From contig UAVY01000004.1 of the NCBI GenBank assembly GCA_900446925.1, forward strand, positions 248,001 to 312,000: a stretch of 64,000 nucleotides of DNA, written 5' to 3'. The position numbers and the translations under genes were made by a program. The DNA comes from Citrobacter koseri. Its GTDB lineage: Bacteria; Pseudomonadota; Gammaproteobacteria; Enterobacterales; Enterobacteriaceae. Every line of letters begins with the position of its first letter. Position 1 is the stretch's first letter. This document shows positions 32,737 to 42,240 of this stretch, piece after piece. The notes beneath the pieces are model-generated. The model saw nothing but the letters and a program-made list of their open reading frames with translations. It searched no databases and had not been told where the DNA came from.

Positions 32737-33756
32737 CTAACAGCTATCCCGCAGGCATAAACTGGAGGCGATCTGTTTCCGATCGCTCCAGTTGCCATCC
32801 TTCAGACGTTCCAGCAGCGCGCGTCCGGCTTCAAGGCCTATCTTACGATGCGGTACGGCCATTGTCGTTAACGGCGGCTGACAAACCCGGCTCACATCGC
32901 TGTCGCCGAATCCTACCACCGCCAGATCGTCAGGGACTTTGATCCGTCTGCGCTGACACTCATATAACGCACCGCAAGCCAGCTCATCGGATACGCACAC
33001 CAGCGCGTCCAGCTCGGGCCACGCCAGAATAAATTCGGGAAGCTGTGAGGCGCCGGTGGAAAAGTTTGGCGGCAGGGCGGCGTTAATCACGCGATTGGGC
33101 GACATATGGTGGCGCAACATCGCCTTGTACCAGCCCTGCAAATGTTGTTGAAAGATCCACTGCTCCTGATTGGCGCAAAGCAGGCCAATATTCTGATAAC
33201 CGCGTTGAATGAGCATTTCGGTCAGTTCGTACATTGCCGCGACGTTATCAATACCGATATTCATATCGATCGGATCGGTACGAATGGCGCCAATTTCCAT
33301 CACCGGAATCGACGCGTTTTTTAACCAGTGACGCACCGTGTCGCTGTGCTCGACGCTGAGTAAAATGGCGGCGGCGATGTTGGAGGCCAGCAGCGTCTCC
33401 AGCAGTTTCTCTTCCTGTTCGAGATGGTGAAGGGACTCCGCCAGCATAATCTGGTATCCCGCAGGCTGTAAAACTTGCTGAAGTCCGGCAAACATTTCTG
33501 AACAACCGGCTTCCGTGAGGTTCGGGACGACCATCGCGATGGTTCGTGACGAGGCGGAAGCCAGCGCGCTTGCGGCAAGATTGGGCATATAACCGAGTTC
33601 ATTCACTGCGGCTTCGATTTTTTCCCGGAGTTTATCGGAAACTTGCTCAGGCGTGCGTAACGCACGGGACACGGTCATGGTGCCGACACCGGCAAGCTGA
33701 GCAACATCGGCGATGGTCACCTTACCAGTACTACGCCGTTTTCGAGTTATAGACAT
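32737..33756 (-). CDS. LacI/GntR-type transcriptional regulator of the PTS cluster
   Basis: A 339-residue LacI-family repressor. The N-terminal helix-turn-helix is TIADVAQLAGVGTMTVSRAL, followed by the hinge NLAASALASASS and a periplasmic-binding-like sugar domain (LVCVSDELACGALYECQ, VVGFGDSDVSR). It is intact. It is divergent from the PTS genes, and the shared 250-base spacer holds two identical palindromes that are its likely operators. The effector is unknown. Confidence 0.9.
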   Translation of the reverse strand: MSITRKRRSTGKVTIADVAQLAGVGTMTVSRALRTPEQVSDKLREKIEAAVNELGYMPNLAASALASASSRTIAMVVPNLTEAGCSEMFAGLQQVLQPAGYQIMLAESLHHLEQEEKLLETLLASNIAAAILLSVEHSDTVRHWLKNASIPVMEIGAIRTDPIDMNIGIDNVAAMYELTEMLIQRGYQNIGLLCANQEQWIFQQHLQGWYKAMLRHHMSPNRVINAALPPNFSTGASQLPEFILAWPELDALVCVSDELACGALYECQRRRIKVPDDLAVVGFGDSDVSRVCQPPLTTMAVPHRKIGLEAGRALLERLKDGNWSDRKQIASSLCLRDSC

Positions 33757-33880
33757 ACAGATTCCTGCGCAATTACAACGTATTGAGATGTTTTTTTATT
33801 GTCATTCATCGCTTCACGGGAATAGCAGTATACGCCTTAAATCCGGTTTAAGGCTGTGATTTCACGCGTTGATTGTATTT

Positions 33881-33894
33881 TGATAGCGCTATCA
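33881..33894. promoter_or_regulatory. Operator 1 of the PTS cluster
   Basis: TGATAGCGCTATCA is a perfect 14-base palindrome with the central CG typical of LacI-family operators. It recurs 34 bases further on. Confidence 0.8.
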
Positions 33895-33914
33895 CATATC
33901 TGACTGATAACTTT

Positions 33915-33928
33915 TGATAGCGCTATCT
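33915..33928. promoter_or_regulatory. Operator 2 of the PTS cluster
   Basis: TGATAGCGCTATCT shares the 12-base palindromic core GATAGCGCTATC with operator 1. It abuts the CRP site. Confidence 0.8.
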
Positions 33929-33929
33929 T

Positions 33930-33945
33930 TGTGAATATGATCACA
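33930..33945 (+). promoter_or_regulatory. CRP site of the PTS cluster
   Basis: TGTGAATATGATCACA is a perfect TGTGA-N6-TCACA CRP site. It lies one base after operator 2 and about 70 bases before the EIIA start, which indicates catabolite-controlled activation of the PTS genes. Confidence 0.85.
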
Positions 33946-34006
33946 GATAAGGTTTCAGCGCTTGAATAAAGTTTGCTCATATCTGGCAATCACGCGAGGA
34001 GGATAT

Positions 34007-34450
34007 GTGCTCAATCACTGGCTAACTGATGCAACCATCATGCGGCAGGCGAGGGTGGAAAACTGGCCGCAGGCGCTGGAAATATGCGCCAGACCGCTGC
34101 TGGATGCTGGTGTTATCACACCTGAATATGTGACGGCGATTGTTGAGCAGCATCATAAGCTGGGCGCGTATTACGTTCTGGCTCCGGGTCTGGCGATGCC
34201 GCATGCGCGACCGGAAGAGGGAGCAAAGGGATTAGGCCTGTCGTTGTTAAAGCTGGAGCAGGGTGTCTCATTTGGGGCGGGCGAGTTCGATCCGGTGGAT
34301 ATCATCGTGATGCTCGCGGCACCCGACAAACACAGCCATATTGAAATGATTTCGGCGCTGGCAGAGTTATTTTCCAGCGATGACGATATGGATAAATTAC
34401 ATCAGGCGAAGTCGCTGGAGGAAATAAAAACAATAATCGCACGTTTCTAA
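34007..34450 (+). CDS. PTS EIIA component, ascorbate/fructose-type
   Basis: A 147-residue EIIA of the mannitol/fructose/ascorbate fold. The phosphorylated His is at 66 in APGLAMPHARPEEG. I chose the GTG at 34007 because GAGGAGG lies four bases upstream and homology starts there; the TTG at 33962 has no ribosome site. It is first in the EIIA-EIIB-EIIC-transketolase operon, under the two operators and the CRP site. Confidence 0.88.
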   Translation: MLNHWLTDATIMRQARVENWPQALEICARPLLDAGVITPEYVTAIVEQHHKLGAYYVLAPGLAMPHARPEEGAKGLGLSLLKLEQGVSFGAGEFDPVDIIVMLAAPDKHSHIEMISALAELFSSDDDMDKLHQAKSLEEIKTIIARF

Positions 34451-34532
34451 TTTAATTACGCATTCCGAATTACCTGACACATTACGCGCCTGCGTGATGC
34501 GGGCGTACTCTACTTAAAAGAAGGTGATGATA

Positions 34533-34805
34533 ATGAAAATTATGGCTATTTGCGGTTCTGGCCTGGGCAGTAGTTTTATGGTCGAAATGAATATTAAAAA
34601 AGTGCTCAGGAAGCTTGAAATTGATGCCGATGTTGAGCATTCCGATCTCTCCTCGGCGACGCCTGGCGCTGCGGATCTGTTTGTCATGGCGAAAGATATT
34701 GCCGCCAGCGCCAGCGTGCCGGAAAGCCAGCTGGTGGTGATTAATAACATTATCGATATTAATGAACTTGAAGCGCAGCTGCGCGCCTGGTTCGCCAAAC
34801 AATAA
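34533..34805 (+). CDS. PTS EIIB component, ascorbate-type
   Basis: A 90-residue EIIB with the phospho-Cys at residue 7 in MAICGSGLGSSF, the signature of the SgaB/UlaB type. EIIA passes phosphate to it and it passes it to the incoming sugar. I start at the ATG at 34533, nine bases after AGAAGG; upstream GTG/ATG codons at 34524 and 34527 are too close to the ribosome site. Confidence 0.88.
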   Translation: MKIMAICGSGLGSSFMVEMNIKKVLRKLEIDADVEHSDLSSATPGAADLFVMAKDIAASASVPESQLVVINNIIDINELEAQLRAWFAKQ

Positions 34806-34827
34806 CCTTATTGCAAGCGAGGCGGAT

Positions 34828-36219
34828 ATGTTTATCCTTGAAACGCTGAATTTTGTTGTTGATATCTTAAAAGTGCCCTCGGTGCTGGTGGGGTTAATTG
34901 CCTTAATTGGCCTTGTCGCGCAGAAAAAAGCGTTTTCCGATGTGGTGAAAGGCACGATTAAAACTATTTTAGGTTTTATTGTACTGGGCGGCGGCGCAAC
35001 GGTACTGGTCGGGTCTTTAAATCCACTCGGCGGAATGTTTGAACATGCGTTTAATATCCAGGGGATTATTCCAAATAACGAAGCGATTGTTTCCATCGCG
35101 CTGGAAAAATATGGGGCGTCTACGGCGCTGATCATGGCCTTTGGCATGGTGGCAAATATTGTGGTCGCCCGTTTTACCCGTCTGAAATACATCTTTCTGA
35201 CAGGACACCATACGTTTTATATGGCCTGTATGATCGGCGTAATCCTGACGGTTGCCGGTTTTGACGGCGTTGGTCTCGTCTTTACCGGATCGCTGATTCT
35301 GGGGCTGGTGATGGCCTTTTTCCCGGCGCTGGCGCAGCGCTATATGAAGCGTATCACCGGCACTGATGATATCGCGTTTGGTCACTTCGGCACGCTGGGT
35401 TATGTGCTGTCCGGCTGGATCGGCAGCCTTTGTGGTAAAGGTTCCCGCTCTACCGAAGAGATGAACCTGCCTAAAAACTTAAGCTTCCTGCGCGACAGTT
35501 CGATCTCTATCTCTCTGACCATGATGATTATCTATCTGATCATGGCGGTAAGCGCGGGGCGTGAATATGTCGAGAGCACCTTCAGCGGCGGTCAGAACTA
35601 CCTGGTCTACGCCATCATTATGGCGATCACCTTTGCGGCGGGCGTGTTCATCATCCTACAGGGCGTACGTCTGATTCTGGCGGAAATCGTACCGGCCTTT
35701 ACCGGATTCTCAGAAAAACTGGTGCCGAACGCCCGCCCGGCGCTGGACTGCCCGGTCGTCTATCCGTATGCGCCTAACGCGGTGCTGATTGGCTTCCTGT
35801 TTAGCTTCCTCGGCGGCCTGGTCGGTCTGTTCCTGCTCGGACAGATGAAGCTGGTGCTGATCCTGCCGGGCGTGGTGCCGCACTTCTTTACCGGTGCGAC
35901 GGCTGGCGTATTTGGTAATGCCACTGGCGGGCGGCGCGGCGCGATGATCGGCGCATTTGCCAACGGTCTGTTGATCACTTTCCTGCCCGTTCTGCTGCTG
36001 CCCGTGCTGGGGGCGATCGGCTTTGCGAATACGACCTTCTCAGACGCTGATTTCGGCGCAGTGGGGATTGTGCTGGGCAATCTGGCGCGCTACCTGTCGC
36101 CTCTTGCCATCACAGGGCTTGTTGTGGCGTTGTTCGTGCTGCTGGTGGCGTACAACGTGTTTGCGAAAAACAAATCTGCGGGGGGTAACACGCAGGAGAA
36201 TACCGGAGCCAAATTATGA
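34828..36219 (+). CDS. PTS EIIC component, UlaA/SgaT family permease
   Basis: A 463-residue permease with about ten or more membrane segments, homologous to the ascorbate transporter UlaA. Family segments include KGTIKTILGFIVLGGGA, TGHHTFYMACMIGV, CPVVYPYAPNAVLIGF and LPGVVPHFFTGATAGVFGN. It is distinct enough from UlaA that the substrate cannot be inferred. The ATG at 34828 follows GAGGCGG. Its stop overlaps the next start by four bases. Confidence 0.9.
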   Translation: MFILETLNFVVDILKVPSVLVGLIALIGLVAQKKAFSDVVKGTIKTILGFIVLGGGATVLVGSLNPLGGMFEHAFNIQGIIPNNEAIVSIALEKYGASTALIMAFGMVANIVVARFTRLKYIFLTGHHTFYMACMIGVILTVAGFDGVGLVFTGSLILGLVMAFFPALAQRYMKRITGTDDIAFGHFGTLGYVLSGWIGSLCGKGSRSTEEMNLPKNLSFLRDSSISISLTMMIIYLIMAVSAGREYVESTFSGGQNYLVYAIIMAITFAAGVFIILQGVRLILAEIVPAFTGFSEKLVPNARPALDCPVVYPYAPNAVLIGFLFSFLGGLVGLFLLGQMKLVLILPGVVPHFFTGATAGVFGNATGGRRGAMIGAFANGLLITFLPVLLLPVLGAIGFANTTFSDADFGAVGIVLGNLARYLSPLAITGLVVALFVLLVAYNVFAKNKSAGGNTQENTGAKL

Positions 36220-37046
36220 ATGTGAATGAAGTTACTCAACTGGCGCGCGATATTCGCGTTGCCACTCTTAAGTCATTGACGCAGCTTGGCTTTGGCCACT
36301 ACGGTGGCAGCATGTCGGTAGTGGAGACGCTGGCGGTGCTGTACGGCGCGGTGATGAAGATTGACCCGGCCGACCCCGACTGGCCGGAGCGCGATTACTT
36401 TGTGCTGTCTAAAGGTCATGCTGGCCCGGCGCTCTACAGCACGCTGGCGATTAAAGGCTACTTTCCGACAGAAGAACTGAACACGCTTAACCAGAACGGC
36501 ACCCGTTTGCCGAGCCATCCAGACAGGTTAAAAACGCGCGGCGTGGATGCGACGACCGGTTCACTGGGGCAGGGGATCTCGATTGCCGGGGGGATGGCGC
36601 TGTCGCACAAACTTGCCGGGCGCCCGAATCGGGTATTTTGTATCGTCGGCGACGGCGAGCTGAATGAAGGGCAGTGCTGGGAAGCGTTTCAGTTTATCGC
36701 CCATCATCGCCTGAACAACCTGACGGTGTTTATCGACTGGAACAAGCAGCAGCTGGACGGCGAACTGGATGAGATTATTTGCCCGTTCGATCTGGAAGGG
36801 AAATTCCGCGCTTTCGGTTTTGATGTTGTCACCGTGAAAGGCGATGACATTGCCCGGCTGCTGGAGGTCGTTCAGCCGGTTCCGGCAGCGGATGCCCGTC
36901 CGCGCGTGGTGATCCTCGACAGTATTAAAGGACAGGGCGTGCCCTACCTGGAGCAATTAAGCAACTCCCATCACCTGCGTCTGACCGATGAGATGAAAAA
37001 GGCGCTTAACGAGACGATTCGCCAACTGGAGGCCGCGCATGATTAA
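36216..37046 (+). CDS. Transketolase, N-terminal subunit
   Basis: A 276-residue thiamine-diphosphate-binding half of a split transketolase. The ThDP/Mg motif is GDGELNEGQCWEA ending in FIDWNKQQ, and substrate residues lie in SKGHAGPALYS and DATTGSLGQGISIAGG. It is translationally coupled to the EIIC gene (ATGA overlap) and to the C-terminal subunit. The pair probably acts on the keto-sugar phosphate delivered by the PTS; this is inference from context. Confidence 0.9.
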   Translation: MNVNEVTQLARDIRVATLKSLTQLGFGHYGGSMSVVETLAVLYGAVMKIDPADPDWPERDYFVLSKGHAGPALYSTLAIKGYFPTEELNTLNQNGTRLPSHPDRLKTRGVDATTGSLGQGISIAGGMALSHKLAGRPNRVFCIVGDGELNEGQCWEAFQFIAHHRLNNLTVFIDWNKQQLDGELDEIICPFDLEGKFRAFGFDVVTVKGDDIARLLEVVQPVPAADARPRVVILDSIKGQGVPYLEQLSNSHHLRLTDEMKKALNETIRQLEAAHD

Positions 37047-37993
37047 GGTTGCACCCGCGGGACAAAAAGAGAGCATGGAAATGCGTAAAGTGTACGCCGG
37101 ATTTGTGGCGGAGCAGATAGAGGCCGGAAGCCAGATTATCGCACTTGAAGCGGATCTCATGAGTTCTATGGCGATGGACGGCGTTGCGAGGGATTATCCT
37201 CAGCATGTGATCAACTGCGGCATTATGGAAGCTAATGTGATCGGCACTGCGGCAGGGCTATCGCTCACCGGACGCAAACCGTTTGTCCATACCTTCACCG
37301 CCTTTGCCAGCCGTCGCTGTTTTGATCAGCTGTTTATGTCGCTCGATTACCAGCGCAACAACGTCAAGGTGATCGCGTCGGATGCCGGCGTGACTGCCTG
37401 CCATAACGGCGGTACCCATATGTCTTTTGAAGATATGGGCATTGTGCGCGGGCTGGCGCATTCGGTTGTGCTGGAAGTGACCGATGCCGTCATGTTTAAG
37501 GATATTTTGCGCCAGCTTATCGATCTTGAGGGTTTTTACTGGGTTCGAACTATCCGCAAAACAGGCCCCGAGCATTTATGCGCCGGGATCGACGTTCACC
37601 ATCGGTAAAGGGAATGTTCTGCGTGAAGGCAGTGATATCACGCTGATTGCCAACGGCATTATGGTTGCCGAGGCGCTGGAGGCGGCGCGCCAGCTGGAGC
37701 AGGATGGCGTGAACGCGGCGGTTATCGATATGTTTACCCTCAAGCCTATCGACCGCATGCTGGTGAAAAATTACGCGGAGAAAACCGGGCGAATCGTCAC
37801 CTGTGAAAACCACAGCATTCATAATGGACTTGGGTCGGCCGTGGCTGAAGTGCTGGTTGAAACGTGCCCGGTGCCCATGCGCCGCGTCGGCGTTAAAGAG
37901 CGTTATGGTCAGGTCGGGACGCAGGATTTCTTGCAGAAGGAGTATGGTTTGACCGCAGAGGCCATTGTGGAAGCGGCGAAAACGCTGCTGTAA
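37039..37993 (+). CDS. Transketolase, C-terminal subunit (apparent frameshift)
   Basis: The pyrimidine-binding and C-terminal domains of a split transketolase, 317 residues when corrected. Motifs include NCGIMEANVIGTAAGLSLTG and the C-terminal TCENHSIHNGLGSAVAE. An extra A in 37558-37561 breaks the frame at TIRKQAPSIYAPGSTFTIG. The start lies inside the end of the N-terminal subunit gene. The last 93 bases are part of a 170-base segment repeated directly downstream. Confidence 0.88.
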
Positions 37994-38249
37994 TAACGAT
38001 GTATTGTTGCCGGATGGCGCTACTGCTTATCCGGCCTACAATAACCTGACTCGTAGGCCGGATAAGACGCACTAGTTAACGTTATGGTCAGGTCGGAACG
38101 AAGGATTTCTTGCAGAAGGAGTATGGTTTGACCGCAGAGGCCATTGTGGAAGCGGCGAAAACGCTGCTGTAATAACGATGTGTTGTTGCCGGATGGCGCT
38201 ACCGCTTATCCGGCCTACAATAACCTGACTCGTAGGCCGGATAAGACGC
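37901..38249. repeat. Tandem duplication of the transketolase 3' end plus REP
   Basis: Bases 37901-38070 recur at 38080-38249 with four mismatches in 170, separated by nine bases (ACTAGTTAA). The unit covers the last 93 bases of the transketolase C-subunit gene, the stop, and a REP pair. Copy 2 has no start codon, so its gene part is a dead fragment. The second REP of copy 1 is cut at the junction, whereas that of copy 2 is complete. Confidence 0.95.
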
Positions 38250-38272
38250 GCCAGCGTCGCCATCCGGCATTT
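38009..38272. repeat. REP units between the transketolase and yfcC
   Basis: GCCGGATGGCG...TTATCCGGCCTAC occurs at 38009-38038 and again at 38188-38217. TAGGCCGGATAAGACGC occurs at 38053 (truncated) and at 38232-38270, where it closes properly with CGTCGCCATCCGGC. Confidence 0.88.
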
Positions 38273-38276
38273 TTGA

Positions 38277-39803
38277 TCAATGGTATCCCATCAACTGCGC
38301 GCCGATAACCACCACGCTGGACATGATAAACAGCAACCCCAGCAGCGTCGCGCCAACCTTCAGCCAGTTGCGAAAATCGACCCGGCACACGCCTAATGTC
38401 GCCATTAACGATGCGGACGTTGGATAGATGATGTGACTGAAGCCATCGCCAAACTGGAAGGCCAGTACCGTAACCTGACGGTTTACGCCTACCAGATCGC
38501 CTAACGGAGCCAGAAGCGGCATCGTTAACGCCGCCTGACCGGAACCGGAGGTGACAAAGAAATTGAATACGGCCTGAAACAGCAGCATAAACCATGCGGC
38601 GACAGCGTTGTTCAGACCGCTAATACCGTGAGCAATACTGTTCAACAGGGTATTTAACACGCTGGCATCGCCCGCCTCGCCGTTACCCACGAGCAATAAA
38701 ATACCTTTGGCGAAGCCGACCAGCAAGGCCGGGGCAATCATCATTCTGGCGCCTTCGGTGAACGAGGAGGCCATGATGTTCACCGTCATACCGTTGAGGC
38801 GGAAAATAACTCCAATGATGCCGATGACCACGCCCATCGTGAAGAACTGGCTGGCAATCTCAGGAATAAACCACGCGTGAACAGTCACTCCCCAGATAAC
38901 CCAAATCATCACCCGGTCAGCACAATCAGCACCAGCCAGTCGCCAGCGGTGAAAGGACGTTGAGCGATTTCGTCCTGCTTCTCACGAAAATAGCGATCGG
39001 ATTCATGGACGCGCGACAGATGGGGATTCTTTTTCACCCGCGCGGCATAGGTCAGGGTAAAAAGAAGACCAATCAGCGTGGAAACGAACCACACAACAAT
39101 GCGCAAGCTAGAGCCGGAAAGGACCGGTACGCCCGCAATCCCCTGCGCGACCACGACGCAAAACGGGTTCATCCATGAACTGGCAAAACCAATCTGGGTG
39201 GCGATATAGGTGACCAGTACGGTGGTAATGCTGTCATAGCCCAGGCGCACCATCAGCGGCGCGATAATAATCGCAAAAGCGACGGCCTCTTCCCCCCATA
39301 CCAAAAACCGCGCCGCCCAGTGAGAAGAGGATGAACAGCACCGGGATAAACAGCACCTCATTGCCGCGCGTATGGCGTATCAGCGCCAGAATACCGTTAT
39401 CAATGGTGCCTGTGCGCATGACGATGCCGAACGCGCCGCCGATCACCAGCATAAACATGATGATGCCGACAGCCGTGCCGAATTTAGAACCGGAGGTTAA
39501 TCCTTCGAACGGGAAATTCATTAAGCCGGGTCTTTCATCGCCGGTTGTAAAGAGCTGGACGCGGTGATACTGCGCTTCACCGGCTTCGTTGGTGAGAATA
39601 CGAAAAGAGTGGGGATCGACCACTTTGCGGGTTTTCGTCTGCCCGTCAACCTGATACTGCACCTCCTGGCTGTCGAACATTCCGACGGGAACAACCCAGG
39701 TGGCAAGACTGGTCAGAATGGCGACGAAAAAAATAATCACCAGCGTATCGGGCATCGCCCATTTTTTGGCAGGCCGCGATTGCGATTCTGTTACTGCGGA
39801 CAT
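38277..39803 (-). CDS. yfcC: YfcC, inner-membrane protein of the UIT/DcuC superfamily (two apparent frameshifts)
   Basis: A 508-residue multi-spanning permease-like protein (about twelve membrane segments) related to arginine/ornithine and C4-dicarboxylate carriers. Function is not established; E. coli YfcC affects acetate metabolism. An extra base in the six-C run 39292-39297 breaks VFGMGEEAVAFAII, and a missing one at 38912-38914 breaks LVLIVLTGVMIWVIWG. The two cancel. Confidence 0.92.
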
Positions 39804-39973
39804 AACACACTATCCCTGTTGCAAGGCAAAGAGATAATTATGCGAACAGAGGAATAGTTATTCATTGATACAGCGCAGCTAAGCGGGAAAATCGGATTTC
39901 GTTCATGTCGGTTCGGCGGGCATAAAAAATCTGGAAATAATCGCTATTTCCAGACTTTAGATATGAGGTGCTG

Positions 39974-40007
39974 GCCGGATAAGGACGCCTTAGCGTCGCT
40001 ATCCGGC
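39974..40007. repeat. REP unit between yfcC and pta
   Basis: GCCGGATAAGGACGCC and AGCGTCGCTATCCGGC form one palindromic unit in the gap after the pta stop. Confidence 0.87.
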
Positions 40008-40019
40008 ACACAAAGCAGA

Positions 40020-42164
40020 TTACTGCTGTTGCTGTGAAGACTGAATCGCGGTCCAGGGCGATGGTGTAGACGATATCATCTACCAGCGCGCCACGGGACA
40101 GGTCGTTCACCGGCTTGCGCATACCCTGTAGCATCGGCCCGATGGAGATCAGGTCAGCAGAACGCTGTACCGCTTTGTAGGTGGTGTTACCGGTGTTCAG
40201 ATCCGGGAAGATGAACACGGTCGCGCGACCTGCAACCGGAGAGTTCGGCGCTTTGGATTTCGCAACATCAGCCATGACTGCGGCGTCGTATTGCAGCGGG
40301 CCGTCGATCATCAGGTCAGGACGTTTTTCCTGCGCCAGACGGGTCGCTTCACGCACTTTCTCTACGTCGCTGCCTGCGCCAGAGGTGCCGGTGGAGTAGG
40401 AGAGCATCGCAACGCGCGGTTCGATGCCGAAGGCAATTGCGGATTCCGCAGACTGGATGGCGATTTCAGCCAGCTGTTCTGCCGTCGGGTCCGGGTTGAT
40501 CGCGCAGTCGCCGTAAACGTAAACCTGTTCTGGCAGCAGCATGAAGAACACGGAAGAGACCAGAGAGCTGCCTGGCGCTGTTTTGATCAGCTGTAGCGGC
40601 GGACGAATGGTGTTTGCCGTGGTGTGAACCGCACCGGAAACCAGACCGTCAACTTCATCCTGTTCCAGCATCAGCGTACCGAGAACCACGTTGTCTTCCA
40701 GCTGCTCGCGGGCGACGGTTTCGGTCATGCCTTTGCTCTTACGCAGCTCAACCAGACGAGCGACATAGCTTTCGCGAACCACTTCCGGGTCGACGATTTC
40801 AATGCCTGCGCCCAGTTCTACGCCCTGAGAGGCGGCAACGCGGTTGATCTCTTCCGGTTACCCAGCAGGACGCAAGTCGCGATGCCACGTTCAGCACAGA
40901 TGGCTGCCGCTTTAACGGTACGCGGTTCGTCGCCTTCCGGCAGAACGACGCGTTTACCGGCTTTACGCGCCAGCTCGGTCAGCTGGTAGCGGAATGCAGG
41001 CGGAGACAGACGACGGCTGCGCTCAGAGGTCGCGGTCAGGGATTCAATCCAGTCAGCGTTGATGTAGTTAGCAACGTATTCCTGAACTTTTTCGATACGC
41101 TCATGGTCATCAACCGGAACTTCCAGGTTGAAGCTCTGTAGGCTCAGAGAGGTCTGCCAGGTGTTAGTGTTCACCATGAATACCGGCAGGCCGGTTGCGA
41201 AAGCACGTTCGCACAGTTTAGAGATGCGCGCGTCCATTTCGTAGCCGCCGGTCAGCAGCAGAGCGCCGATTTCCACGCCGTTCATTGCCGCCAGGCAAGC
41301 CGCAACCAGTACGTCAGGACGGTCAGCAGAAGTCACCAGCAGAGAACCCGCACGGAAGTGCTCCAGCATGTGCGGAATGCTGCGCGCGCAGAACGTGACA
41401 GACTTCACGCGACGGGTGTTGATATCACCTTCGTTCACAACGGTAGCGTTCAGGTGACGCGCCATGTCGATTGCACGGGTTGCAATCAGATCGAAGCTCC
41501 ACGGCACCGCGCCCAGAACCGGCAGCGGGCTGGATTCCTGGAGTTTAGCCGGATCGACTTTCACCACTTTCGCTTTGGAAGAGTCGTCGAAAATCTCAGA
41601 CAGATCCGGGCGGGTACGGCCCTGCTCATCAACCGGTGCGTTCAGTTTGTTAACAATAACGCCGGTGATGTTGGTGTTTTTCGCGCCGCCGAAGCTGCTG
41701 CGAGTCAGTTCGATACGCTCATTCAGCTGTTCCGGGGTGTCGGTGCCCTGAGACATCACGAAGACGATTTCCGCATTCAGCGTTTTCGCGATTTCGTAGT
41801 TCAGAGACTGAGCGAACTGGTGTTTACGCGTCGGAACCAGGCCTTCAACCAGCACAACTTCCGCATCTTTGGTGTTCGCGTGATAGTTCGCGATGATCTC
41901 TTCCATCAGCACATCTTTCTGATTGCTGGACAGCAGAGATTCAACGTGGCTCATCTTCAGCGGTTCAGCCGCCGGGACAGACGAGTTTGCACGAACGATA
42001 GCGGTAGTCTGGTCTGGCGCATTGCCACCCGCGCGCGGTTGAGCGATTGGCTTAAAGACGCTCAGACGAACGCCTTTGCGTTCCATAGCACGGATGACGC
42101 CAAGGCTGACGCTGGTCAGGCCGACGCTGGTTCCGGTAGGGATCAGCATAATAATACGGGACAC
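40020..42164 (-). CDS. pta: Pta, phosphate acetyltransferase (two apparent frameshifts)
   Basis: Pta interconverts acetyl-CoA and acetyl phosphate. The 714-residue long form has an N-terminal P-loop-like domain ([18 protein letters not shown]), a central DRTGG domain and a C-terminal catalytic domain ([31 protein letters not shown]). A base is missing at 40855-40856 ([13 protein letters not shown]) and one is extra at 40053-40054 near the end ([15 protein letters not shown]). Length after correction equals E. coli Pta. It follows ackA in the acetate overflow operon. Confidence 0.95.
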
Positions 42165-42240
42165 GGTTTATCCTCTTTCGTTACCGCCGGTTTCAGGCGG
42201 GTTACAAAACAGCACCGCCAGCTAGGCTGGCGGTGTAAAA

